From NCBI GenBank assembly GCA_025766275.1, contig JAFKAC010000014.1, positions 1 to 64,000 of the forward strand: 64,000 nucleotides of DNA, read 5' to 3'. Below are positions 55,168-64,000 of this stretch, in pieces (the stretch's first letter is position 1; each line of letters opens with the position of its first letter). The stretch is from Lactarius indigo. Its lineage: Eukaryota > Basidiomycota > Agaricomycetes > Russulales > Russulaceae. The notes beneath the pieces were generated by a model. It ran no database searches and was not told the DNA's origin. It was given only the letters and a program-made list of their open reading frames with translations. The position numbers were made by a program, and so were the translations under genes.

Positions 55168-57218
55168 ATGTCTGAACACTCTGATTCATCTGCTACTCAC
55201 TCTGGCCAAGACTCCAGACCAATGCCTCCCACTAAGGAGGGGTTTGTAATCACACCACAGGATGCAACCATTCTTAGAGGCTATATGGATGACTTTGAGC
55301 AGGCTGATACACAGATGAGAAAGAATATTCTGGAGAAGGCTATGGGGGAACTGTATCGGAGGCAGCCTGCCAACTCTGTGTTTGATAAGAAAGATGCTAG
55401 ACAGGTATTGATATTCTATGCATGCTTATAAGTCTACTGATAGATATGCTTTACAGAAAATCAGAAAGTGGTTCTACAACCACTACTCCCCTCCTCATCG
55501 TCAGGTTATCAAGTTCACTCGGAGGTGGTCTGCAAGGAATGTCTTCTACCATGAGGATAAGGCACACATCACTGTGCTTGCGGAGGAAATGTCCGGAGCT
55601 GTGCCTGGAACACAGGAATTCTTAGGTGCACTCCAGGAGGCAACCACTGAGTTATGGAAGAAGTTACCAATTGAGGAGCAGGAGCGCTTTGCGGAGACTG
55701 CTAAAGAATGGTCGGACAATGGCCCTCCGAAGGGCATTCAGGCCAAGTAAGTGAAGTCTCACCACTCCATGCATCACACTGACTCACCTTCCAGAATGGC
55801 TTCGGCTGCTATCCGTGGCCGGATAGTGAGAGACTTTCAAACCCAACTTTACAGAACATGTGGAGCTCGGTCTATAGTTCTCCTTGCATACCAGAAGGAG
55901 GATGGAACTCCGCAGGTTTCAATGTATGTTGTTTATGTTACATTGCTGGCCGGACACTAACTGTTCTATTCACAGGGATGAGTGGAATGCTGGTGTAGAT
56001 GAAGGACTTGATTTCGGAGACTTCTGTCCTAACTGGAGGACCTCTGTGCTCTGGGATAAATGGAAGAAATATGGCAGGCAGTGCTTTGGGCCAGGTTTGG
56101 AATGCATTCATCAACATATATGATTATCTCATAAGTGATACAGACGATGATCAGGGTGCTGAGAAGAACCATGCAAGGACACTCAAGGCCCCTGTCCAAA
56201 TCACCACTGATGTGACAGGGGAACCAGAAATTCCATCCATTGTCAAGGGTGGTGGACATCAAGCCAAGGTGGTTCAAACAGCGCTTAGGGACTATTGTAC
56301 TGCCCATATTAGTGAGTGGTCTCCACAATATATATTGTATTCAGTCACCTATGTGGATATGTGCATTAGGGTTCATCTCTGGCAAGCGTAATCTGACCAT
56401 CCCTTGGGCAAAGCTATCCACAGCTCCTACTGCCTGGATAGAGGAAGAGTGTTATCCACCTGGATTTCAATGGGCAGACCCATCAAAAATACGATTGGAT
56501 GATGTCCATGACCTTTTGATCTACTGGAGGCAGCGGAAGGAAGATGGACTGACTCCCCTCATCTGGAACCCATCATGTGAGCTGCTTGCTGAAGCGGAGA
56601 AGACCTCCGAACATCTACCAACTCGGAGACGGTGCCAGACTCCTTCCACCTCTAATCCAGATGAAGAAGAAGAGGACTTTGCTAGAGACTTGAACAAGAT
56701 CTCTGATCATCCTAGTCCAGAGTCATCACCGCTACAAATACTGCCTTCTCTGCATGCAGTGCAGAAGGGTCCTTCCAAATCCAATACTGAACATCCAGCC
56801 AGAGTAGGAGTAGAGTCTACTGAATGTCCAGAGCCTCCATCTGTCCCACAACACTCCTGTGGGTTTGGCCATTGCTTCCATGTGCAGACTTCCACTCATC
56901 TGCTTATATAGCATACCTCCATGGTGCACATGGCAGTAATGCTCCACCCTCTGAGACGGCACCCACTGAATTGACACAAGACCCAGGTAAGTACTTTCAC
57001 AAATGCTTTTGATAGTTAGCCATTCTATTCACACTGGAAGTAATCTAGCCAGAGGACTGTCAACCCATCAAGATACACCAGGCCAGAGGATGGCACTCCT
57101 CCAAGTTCACCATGGGAGCACTTTAGCCTCTACATCTGGACATATGTCAGAGGACCAACCACCTCATTCTCACAGTCTGGGCAAGCGGCAGATCAAGAAG
57201 TCAGATAAAGCCAAGTAA
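55168..57218 (+). CDS. Gene A of the outer element (IPWA-motif protein)
   Basis: The ATG is at 55,168 and the TAA at the 57,216-57,218 end. Resolved exons: 55,168-55,404; 55,457-55,746; from 55,795 on, with introns ending at the CACAG before GGATGAG, after GGGCCAG, and at GCATTAG; all join in frame. N-terminal helix; HMG-box-like region (KLPIEEQERFAETAKEWSDN, about 55,660-55,725); a globular part (RGRIVRDFQTQLYRTCG...); then the conserved IPWAKL ... PPGF ... IRLDDVHDLLIYWRQR module (56,395-56,560); acidic and Ser/Pro-rich tail ending KRQIKKSDKAK. It is homologous to inner gene A. Unknown function; nuclear and DNA-associated by composition only. Confidence 0.72.
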
Positions 57219-57479
57219 GACTATCTTTCTACATCTCACACAGCATTCTGACAGTTGTGAAGGAATATGGACACTGGCAGGGGTTCACAGAGGATTGGTC
57301 CGGGCTACCTTGAGAGACAGAATTAAACTGTACACTCTATAGCTACATATATTGGCTATCTATATCTGAACTGTGGACTGGCTACATAATATCATTTCTA
57401 ATTTTCTGTCAGACTGTGATTCATATCACTCTTCCAAGTTGTCCTGCTGATAGATATGGTTGGAGCACACTACTCACAC
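57219..57479. other. 3' flank of outer gene A
   Basis: No gene seen. Confidence 0.55.
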
Positions 57480-57925
57480 ATCCGAGATTAAGTCTCGGAT
57501 GGTGATCAATGAAACACGTCCGTGATTCTACCTCGGACAGTAATTAATAGAATATGTCTGAGATTCTACTTCGGACAGTGATCAATGAAACACGTCCGAG
57601 ATTCTACCTCGGACAGTAATAAATGGAACACATCCGAGATTCTACTTCGGACAGTGATCAATGGAACACGTCCGAGATTCTACTTCGGACATTGATCAAT
57701 GGAACACGTCCGAGATCGTACCTCGGACATTGATCAATGGAACACGTCCGAGATCGTACCTCGGACAGTGATAAATGGAACACGTCCGAGATTCTACCTC
57801 GGACGGTGATCAATGGATTACGTCCGAGATCGTACCTCGGACAGTGATCAATGGAATATGTCCAAGATCGTACCTCGGACAGTGATCAATGGAATGTGTC
57901 CGAGATTCTACCTCAGACCATGTTT
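57480..57925. repeat. 38-bp tandem array, outer KDZ right end
   Basis: About eleven 38-bp units of CCTCGGACAGTGATCAATGG followed by AACACGTCCGAGATTCTA: again an inverted pair of CTCGGAC half-sites around a 15-18-nt spacer containing TGATCA. Same unit length as the array at 22.6-23.5 kb. Confidence 0.95.
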
Positions 57926-58059
57926 GATAACATCTCTGTGTTTACCTCTCAGATGTCAAGCACACATTCTATGTGGTACAGTGTCCGATCATATCTCTCA
58001 GATGCGGAAGCCATAAAAAGTCACCATTGCATGATTACTACGGAGCTGTTTGTAAATCT
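57926..58059. other. Link between array and right subterminal repeat
   Basis: Further TCCGA/TCAGA echoes; no gene. Confidence 0.5.
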
Positions 58060-58224
58060 CGTCCGTCCGAACCAATGTCGGCTGGCCCATGAATCTTGGA
58101 AGGAATCTTGGGCGTCGGCCGACGTCGGCTAGCCCATGACATATCTAAGACTCTCACTGTCGGTTGGCCCATGAATGATAGAAGTCACCATCAATCATTA
58201 TGTGGTCTAGTCTACCGTACAAGC
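58060..58224 (-). repeat. Outer KDZ subterminal inverted repeat, right arm
   Basis: Reverse complement matches 22,345-22,480: GGGCCAACCGACAGTGAGAG, CATGGGCTAGCCGACGTCGG, and an outer GACTAGACC-N-AATGAT match. This pairing is the main evidence that the 36 kb between the arms moved as one DNA transposon. Confidence 0.85.
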
Positions 58225-58552
58225 TAGATAGAGCTAGGTTTAAATAGATAATGGCTAGTGTAGCGACTACAAACAGATGGCGCCATCGCCGGTCTTGGGA
58301 CAAAGGACAAGACATATCGAGAACAAAGGGGACGTCGTACAGGGAATAAGGGTGAATCACGCGGGGTTGCGCGTGATTAAGAACACGACGGAAACTAGCA
58401 CATGTCGAACTTTATCAGAAGGGAATATCGATAAGTAGGGCGCGCGATAGGAACCGGGTAATCATAAAGTCCACGTAATTGTACAGGGCTTGTATCGTAT
58501 AGGGAAGGGAATAGAAGTGTATGAAAGAACGAGTCCAAGGAAAATCGTAACA
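58225..58552 (-). repeat. LTR-D, right half
   Basis: Ends CGTAACA like all LTRs here and is followed by the CTTTG duplication. It has a TTTAAATAGATA box near 58,240. It has no inverted match in the left half, as expected if it is the other part of one LTR. Confidence 0.55.
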
Positions 58553-58794
58553 CTTTGGTTACTACGGCCTCCACCTCTTTGTAGGAATCCTCCTCGAGGT
58601 CAATATGGGGGGCAAGGAGCGAGTATGTCTTCTGCTCCTGTTAATCACCCTCTAATGTGATCCGCGGACGTGTCCATCGCGTTTGGGTCTCGTGGGAGGT
58701 TCCTGGGCTGCCAGGAGCTTCTTGGTGGTCCTTGCCAAGGGCGTTGTCGTTGCACTTGCAATCTTTCTTGCTTCTGTGGTGCTCCCTTGTTGAG
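58553..58794 (-). pseudogene. Gypsy-1 gag fragment
   Basis: Minus-strand match to gypsy-2 gag just upstream of its zinc knuckle (10,200-10,430): CAAGAATCCTCC, GACGTGTCCATCGC and TTCTTGGTGGTCCTTGCCA blocks correspond. It begins after the CTTTG duplication and stops at LTR-C, where the rest of gag and the 5' LTR are missing. Confidence 0.85.
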
Positions 58795-59326
58795 TGTTAC
58801 GTTCCTACGAACGTATTGTCCGACTTGGACCGAGAACGGGTGTTGGCACGTGACTACTACTCGTGGAACAAGCTAGAGAGCTAAGGCATCCCCTTAGTAG
58901 TCAAGACGAAGCAACCTCCTGATGAGGTGAAGGAAGGAGTTGAACAGCCATCAACCAAAAGAGAGATGGGAGGCAGATGACAAGTCACAAAGGAAGGGAA
59001 AGCTTGCAGTCCTATTGAACAGTAGGAATAATACAAGAACTCAAGCTGGGGAGTACTTCGTCCCAGCGCACTACCTATATACTAGTACACAGTAAAGTTT
59101 GCAGTCAGATATAGAGTCAGAAACCCTAGTATCGTAGTGAGTCATACCAAGTCATAGATAAGTACAACCAATGGCATAAAGCCCTCGGTATCGTATCAGT
59201 CAGCACAAACGTATCAGCCAATCAGAACATTCACAGATATCAGCAAGTAGGCACATAGGCCCGTAAAGTCTTTATACAGGGGAACCCAATAACCTCTAAG
59301 CTTGATAAGGCAAGCGGACCGTAACA
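58795..59326 (-). repeat. LTR-C copy 1
   Basis: 532 bp from TGTTACGTTCC to CCGTAACA. Clearly related to 61,426-61,976, with the same order of blocks (CTACTACTCGTGGAA, CAACCTCCTG, CCAATGGCATAA, TAACCTCTAAGCTTGATAAG). The box order matches the minus-oriented LTR-A. Flanks TTGAG and TTGGT do not form a duplication. Confidence 0.85.
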
Positions 59327-59428
59327 TTGGTTCGGCATGATGTTATCACACTGAAACATTGTCACGTGAGTATGTTAGTCATGTGACCACCAACCGTCCA
59401 CACCACATGTACACGGCTTGGGCATACT
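59327..59428. repeat. Flank shared by both LTR-C copies
   Basis: TTGGTTCGGCATGATG...GTCATGTGACCACCAACCGTCC...GGGCATACT matches 61,977-62,095 after the second LTR-C. It is cut off by LTR-A at 59,429, while the second copy continues. Confidence 0.85.
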
Positions 59429-59928
59429 TGTTACGCTCCACCAGCGTCAGTCCGACTTGGACTTGTAGGAGGCGTAATCGACTTAGCGAAGTATAGGCGA
59501 ATGGGGATCACGTGTCAACCCAACGCAAGCTGAACAGGGGCACACTGGCACACGCTGCAGCTAATGTGAAGAAGTACTATTTCTTGGTGAATAGAAGTGG
59601 AGGCACACTTAGTCAAAGACTAAGGTAGATATGAGACAAGTCAAGATGGTGGATTGAAGAAGACCAAGATGGGGACTCTTGGTCTTCTAAGACGACTACT
59701 TATACAGATACACACAGGCTTTAAAGCGCCGCTAGAATAGTAAGAGACCAATAGCATAACTAGCTCGAACCCTAGTACAGCTATCCTAGGAATGAGTCAT
59801 ACATGAGTCACAATCACATGCGAACTACTATGCTGACTGATACGTTGTAAGAGTCCATGACTAATACTAATACTGGGCCATAGTCATAACCGGCCATGAG
59901 TCGTTCGTAACAAGTCTGTACCGTAACA
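59429..59928 (-). repeat. LTR-A copy
   Basis: 500 bp, TGTTACGC to CGTAACA, close to the solo LTR at 39.4 kb. Left flank ATACT and right flank AGCGA differ, so no duplication: it marks a rearranged junction between the LTR-C flank and a gypsy 3' fragment. Confidence 0.9.
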
Positions 59929-60677
59929 AGCGAGCTGCGGTGGTGCAGGCTTCACTCCCTGACGACGAAGCTCACCATGAGGACAGAGATTACTACCCGG
60001 TCAGACACCCCCTCCTTCGAATGCACAGCCACCCTACTGATTCCCAAATCACCCCGTGGCTTGTCCACACCAACGGAACCCCCATGTCTTAAGGACGTGT
60101 GCAACTGCCTGGCGTCGCACTTCACACCCCCATCACGCACGACAACAACCCTGCGCAGGTCCTTGCGCCTGAAGGGTTCCGGGCGAATTGACAGCCCCAT
60201 TACATTCACTTCCCCATCACCGGACCCAACGGCATAGAAAGGAATGCCAGTCATATCCAGATAGTTGGAGGTGCGAACCCCTTTGTACTGGGGCTCATCC
60301 CAGGTTCCCCTCATCTTTACAGCAAACCACTCTACACCCATCCGATGCTGTTGGCTGTGGGATGCACCCACATCGCCCACGAGGACCTTGTCATCCTCGC
60401 ATCTGACAAGATTACAGACTGTGCACTGCACCACATTGGGGATGAGTCCCTGACTGCAGAGGTGATGCGCTACCAGGCAGCCACATATGAAGAAGAGTGG
60501 CTCGCCGCCCGCATTCGTCAACTCCAGATGATGCGGCTGGCAGCGAAAGACGACAAGATGGACAGCATTTATCAACTGGAGCGGGCGAATGTGTTCGAGC
60601 AGCTTAGCGATGAACAGGCTACCTGGACAGTGCGAGATTTTCGGTGAGTCTGGGGTCTCACGCTGAAAAGGGGGTGA
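59929..60677 (+). pseudogene. Gypsy-B pol 3' end (C-terminal extension)
   Basis: Plus strand. It matches the post-chromodomain extension of gypsy-2 Pol: a DYYPVRHPLL block (about 59,980), GPNGI, and the coiled-coil tail VRQLQM...DKMDSIYQLERANVFEQL (60,500-60,630). It has frameshifts. It ends in GAAAAGGGGGTGA, the polypurine tract of LTR-B. Everything upstream of the extension is missing. Confidence 0.85.
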
Positions 60678-61132
60678 TGTTACGGTTCTGTGTATTGAGC
60701 CCTTACTGTACCGGTTGTGGCTACAGCGGTAAGGTAGATTAGTCACAGACTCGGGGTTTACGATAGGAATTAGCAGTTAAGGGATGACTCGATCCTAGTA
60801 CAGGTAGTAGTAGTATTAGGATTGTGGTACTTATGCGATACATTGGACACTACGTTACGGTGACTCATAGCAGCACTTGAAAGCCTGCTCAGTATGTATT
60901 TAAGGTAGCTGTGGAAGACCAAGACATGCCATCTTGGTCTTCTTCAATCGTCACTTCTCTATCCACTCGCATCCAAAGACCTGCCTCTACCAGGGTTAGA
61001 GTGCTGCAATTGTCCTAGTGTCTTTAAACATCTAGGGTTCACCTTTGTGCCATACGCCTCCGAGCGTGATCAGCTGAGTTATAGCTGCCGTTATCCGAGC
61101 TCAAGTCGAGCTAATGCTGTGACGGCATTACA
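60678..61132 (+). repeat. LTR-B copy 2 (3' LTR)
   Basis: 455 bp, TGTTACGGTTCTG to GGCATTACA. It carries the GAAGACCAAGA hairpin at 60,914-60,943. It is the inverse of the copy at 1-348. Confidence 0.9.
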
Positions 61133-61425
61133 TCAGAGATGGAAACCCTGGGTCACAGCACACTCTGATTTCCCTTGGGTGAGCAGTGCTCCTACCAAAT
61201 CAGACATGTGGCTTATCTCATTGTTTGCTAGCAGTTTTGGTATTTGTTTTTATTGTGGTTGTGTTTGGTGACTGTTGCATGGGGTTCAGTGCACAGTTCA
61301 ACTGTGGCATTGAGTGTTCAACATTCAACACTTGGCATTCAGTATTCAGTCCTCAAGCCTCAGAACTCAATGGGTAAACAATAGTGGTGGTAGCATTTAG
61401 TACTCAGTAGGTACACCTGGTAGGG
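61133..61425. other. Gene-free stretch between LTR-B and LTR-C
   Basis: No gene. A run of ATTCA/ACTCAGT words near 61,305-61,360 is mildly repetitive. Confidence 0.5.
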
Positions 61426-61976
61426 TGTTACATTCCTATGAACGTATTGTCCGACTTGGACTGGAAACGGATGTTGGCATGTGACTACTACTCGTGGAAT
61501 GAGCCAAAGTGCTTGGACGTCCCCTTAGTAGTCCAGACAAGGCAACCTCCTGGTGAGATGATCAGGGAACAAGAGAAAGGAGTTGAACAGCCGTCAACCA
61601 AAAGAGAGATGGGAGGCAAGTGGGCAAGTCACAAAGGAAGGGAAAGCCTGAAGTTCTATTGAATGGTAGGAGAATACAAGAACTCAAGCTGGGGAATGCT
61701 CCATGCCAGCATACTACCTATATACAAGTACACAGTAAAATTCGCAGTCAGACCTGAACCCAGAAACCCTAGTATCATATGTGAGTCATACCGAGTCATA
61801 GATAAGTACAACCAATGGCATAAGGCCTCAGTATTGTATCAGTCAGCACAAATGTAACAGCCAATCAGAATGTACACAGATATCTGAACAATCAGAAGGT
61901 GGACACGCAGGCCTGTAAAGTCTGTATGAGGGAACCCAATAACCTCTAAGCTTGATAAGGCAAGCAGACCATAACA
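61426..61976 (-). repeat. LTR-C copy 2
   Basis: 551 bp, TGTTACATTCC to CATAACA; partner of 58,795-59,326 with many transitions. Several C-to-T/G-to-A differences (for example TGTTACG versus TGTTACA) suggest mutation at CpG. Confidence 0.85.
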
Positions 61977-62510
61977 CTGGTTCAGCATGATGTTTGTATT
62001 ACACAAACATCACACTGAAACGTTGTCATGTGGGTATGTCAGTCATGTGACCACTAACTGTCCACACTGCAAATGTGTGGCTCAGGCATACTCCTCTTGG
62101 TGCTGTAGCTGTGTAAGCAGCCCATCCTCTTTGTCTTCTTCTTCAGGGGAGTCAGCATATGACCACATCAGGAAAAACGGTATCCTAGAATTTTTAAAAA
62201 ATTTAGAAACTTTTAGAAAAATGGTAATATATGAATAATTGCTATGATTTTTCAAAAGTTGTGAAAAATTGGCAAGATAAAGACCTCCCCTCTAATATCT
62301 AGTTATATTTTGGGAAATATTACCAAATATCTGCATAAATGAACACATGTTCAGTATGTTTTGACTGGATGTGTCCAAATTTACATCACATCCAGCAAAG
62401 CACTTCAGTGCAACTTAGTGAACTGTAGCTCCATTCAAAAAACAATAATATATTTGACTGAGAAGAGTACATGTAACTACAGTTTGATTAATGTATTATG
62501 GAAACATGGT
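61977..62510. other. Shared LTR-C flank, then AT-rich non-coding DNA
   Basis: 61,977-62,095 repeats the flank at 59,327. The rest is AT-rich with no gene. Confidence 0.55.
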
Positions 62511-62960
62511 AGCAGTGGGGGTCTTGCGTGGCGTGTCGGGTTGGTGTGGGGGTATGCCGGTAGTGGCAGAGTCTTGAAGCCGCGTGCTGGGGCAGCGGTG
62601 GCGCCGGGGTCTTGAAACTGCGTGACGGGGCCTTGCATGCCGTGATGAGGCAGCGTGGCGGGTCGGCGGTGGCGGGGTCTTGAGGCCGCGCGGTGGGGTC
62701 TTGCGTGGCGTGTTGGGGCGGCGTGGCGCAGGTGGTGGTGGGCGTACTGGGGTGGCGCGGCGGGTCGGTGGTGGCGGGGTCTTGCACGCCGCATTGGCGT
62801 GGCGTGGCAGGTCGGCGGCGACGGCAGCGGGGTCTTGCGTGATATAACGGGGCGGCGTGGTGTTAAGTTGGGGGTGGCGGGGTCTTGGACGCCAGGTTGG
62901 GGCGGCGTGGTGGCGGGTTGGCGGTCGGGGCATGGCGTACCGCGTCGGGGGTAGCGATGA
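62511..62960. repeat. G-rich irregular minisatellite
   Basis: Irregular units with GGCGGGGTCTTGCGTGGCGT and GGTCTTGAGGCCGCG, G-rich on the plus strand. The Pro/Arg/His-rich minus frames are artefacts. Confidence 0.8.
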
Positions 62961-64000
62961 GGCCGGTATGGCCACGGCCGTGGTGGTTCATGTGCACGGG
63001 GGGTCCTGCAAACGGAAAAAAAGAATGAAAGAAAAAAAGAAAAAAAAGAAAAAAAAAAAAAAACTTATGCATTGAGCCGAAGTCCGGCTCTTCCCCAACC
63101 GCGTCTTTCCTCTGACGTAGGCTGTGGAGGTGGCCCGCGTGCGTGGTGGGAAGAGAAGAACAAAAAACCCCAGGTGGGGGAGCGTTGAGAGGAAATGGAG
63201 TGAGTGGGTGTTCACGCGTTCACGCCACAGATTAAGCCTCCGCTTGACGATTTTTTTCTAAGTCGCCACGCCCAGTCGCCACGTCACCTCCCTCCTACAT
63301 CTTGGATATAGTAAGTCTTTTTTTTTTCTCGTCTCTCATCACGCTGATATCCAGGCCACTGCACCTGCCCACACCACCACCATCTCAGCCCGGCCAGTGT
63401 GACCTCCACTCCCACGGCCAACGCAAGATGCAGCCGACGGTACGTTTTTTTTTTTTGTTTTCTTTTAACGGGCCACTCAAGGATCTACCACCACACCCGC
63501 TGTACGCAAGGACGACGCCCACACCTCGCTCGTCTGCGGCGAGCGCCGGCTATGCAAGCCGCCACCTCCCTTCCTCAGCCCCAACGCCCGCCGCCGCCGT
63601 TCCTCACCACGCTCATCACGAAGAGGCGGCTGACGACGAGCTGGGCTTCGGCCCAGCAGACAAGATATGTTTTTTTTTTCTCTCTTTTTCTTTTTCTTTT
63701 TCTCATCTTGCTTCTCCAGCGCATGCAATGCACCTCGCACCTCACCTCGCAGGTCCTCGCCACCGCCTCGCCACATGCAAGACAGGACAACGGCACCACG
63801 CCGTCCCCTCCAACCGCCGTGCCTCAACGACTTCGCCTTTCCACCACGCCGGTCCACGGCGACATTCCCAACATGGACGCAAGACCCCCACCACAGTGCC
63901 GACTTGCTACGTGCAAGCCCTGTCGTGACCCCACGCCCTCCTACCTCGGCTCCACAAATCTAGATAAGTTTTTCTTTTTTTTTTTCTTTTTTTTTTCTTT
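62961..64000. other. Low-complexity right edge with homopolymer runs
   Basis: A-run at 63,015-63,062 and T/C-runs near 63,318, 63,450, 63,670 and 63,970. Pro/His/Arg-rich frames between the runs lack a recognisable domain. Several T-runs sit between GTA(A/C)GT and AG, so a gene with poly-T introns is conceivable, but I cannot support one. Confidence 0.4.

Larger units (their letters stand above)
22336..58224. mobile_element. Outer KDZ element (~36 kb including the inner KDZ element)
   Basis: Its ends are inferred from inverted similarity: 22,345-22,480 matches the reverse complement of 58,060-58,220. Inside these lie paired 38-bp arrays (22.6-23.5 and 57.5-57.9 kb), the KDZ-1 transposase, gene G, and genes B, C and A. 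The whole element, genes included, is rich in TCCGA/TCGGA words. The inner KDZ element interrupts it between about 29.4 and 49.8 kb. Exact termini and target duplication are unresolved (ACAAG occurs on both sides but could be chance). Confidence 0.75.
22114..58552. mobile_element. 36.4-kb insertion in gypsy-1 gag, 5-bp target duplication
   Basis: It starts TGTAACG at 22,114 and ends CGTAACA at 58,552; CTTTG flanks it at 22,109-22,113 and 58,553-58,557. Joining the flanks restores the gag reading seen in gypsy-2 near 10,430. TG...CA ends and a 5-bp duplication are LTR features, while inverted similarity between the two ends begins only about 220 bp (left) and 330 bp (right) inside. My reading is an LTR-D solo copy (total about 550 bp) split by the outer KDZ element. 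Confidence 0.85.
2160..58794 (-). mobile_element. Gypsy-1: decayed minus-strand chromodomain Ty3/gypsy element, interrupted twice
   Basis: Four separated blocks read in order on the minus strand as one element related to intact gypsy-2: LTR (2,160-2,626), pol 3' part (2,627-6,384), pol 5' part with the gag end (20,813-22,113), and more gag (58,553-58,794). The blocks abut exactly at the CCTCCACC duplication of the hAT and the CTTTG duplication of the 36-kb insertion, which shows they were once contiguous. It carries many frameshifts and stops. Its 5' end is lost: gag breaks off at 58,794 against LTR-C. It is older than everything nested in it. Confidence 0.85.

Noticed and set aside
22325..58240. 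ACAAG as the outer KDZ target duplication
   Set aside because: Five bases only, and the adjoining ends do not align exactly; recorded as possible.
22114..58552. TGTAACG...CGTAACA as the true KDZ termini
   Set aside because: Only seven bases match, and TG...CA with a 5-bp duplication is what the LTRs here show; real inverted similarity starts further in. Kept as an alternative.
61426..62095. A complete LTR-C retrotransposon between the two LTR-C copies
   Set aside because: The interior holds foreign LTR-A, LTR-B and gypsy-B pieces and no matching primer site, polypurine tract or target duplication.
63302..63963. 208- and 98-residue Pro/His/Arg-rich frames
   Set aside because: Low complexity, span homopolymer runs, no domain.

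Overview
This window is eukaryotic and looks like a transposon-built region of an agaricomycete (mushroom-forming basidiomycete) genome. The evidence is short GT-AG introns of about 35-60 nt, KDZ-family transposases with N-terminal cysteine clusters, a TET/JBP-like dioxygenase, chromodomain gypsy elements and an hAT element. I see no convincing host housekeeping gene, tRNA or rRNA.

The layout is a set of insertions inside insertions. The outermost recognisable element is a decayed minus-strand gypsy element (gypsy-1), with its 3' LTR near 2.2-2.6 kb and its gag near 58.6-58.8 kb. Its RT region is split by a 14.4-kb hAT element (6,393-20,812; 8-bp target duplication CCTCCACC). That hAT's transposase gene is split by an intact gypsy element (gypsy-2, 8,230-16,026; two 507-bp LTRs that read as identical; 5-bp duplication CCTGC). 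The gag of gypsy-1 is split by a 36.4-kb block (22,114-58,552; 5-bp duplication CTTTG). I read that block as a solo LTR (LTR-D) broken by a KDZ element (outer KDZ, ~22.3-58.2 kb), which is broken by a second KDZ element (inner KDZ, ~29.4-49.8 kb), which carries a solo LTR (39,411-39,918; duplication AGGCT). 58.8-62.0 kb is a mosaic of LTR copies and a gypsy 3' fragment. The outer 2 kb at both ends of the window are non-coding or low complexity.

The two KDZ elements carry related gene sets. Inner: coiled-coil/helical genes D, F and E; KDZ-2 transposase; TET/JBP-like dioxygenase; gene A; gene B (Zn2Cys6 zinc cluster); gene C (repeats plus C-terminal helix). Outer: KDZ-1 transposase with an in-frame stop; small gene G; and B, C and A homologues. 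B and C are divergently paired in both elements. TET and A are divergently paired in the inner one.

The most interesting signal is that each KDZ element is saturated, in genes, introns, promoters and terminal arrays alike, with its own short CpG-containing word. The inner word is GCTGCCGA/TCGGCAGC and the outer word is TCCGA(G)/(C)TCGGA. Each element also encodes its own zinc-cluster protein of the class known to bind CGG triplets, and both words contain CGG/CCG. With a 5-methylcytosine-oxidising type of enzyme in the same element, this suggests a self-recognising anti-silencing or transposition system. That would resemble in logic the VANC proteins of plant VANDAL transposons. This is inference and is marked so below.
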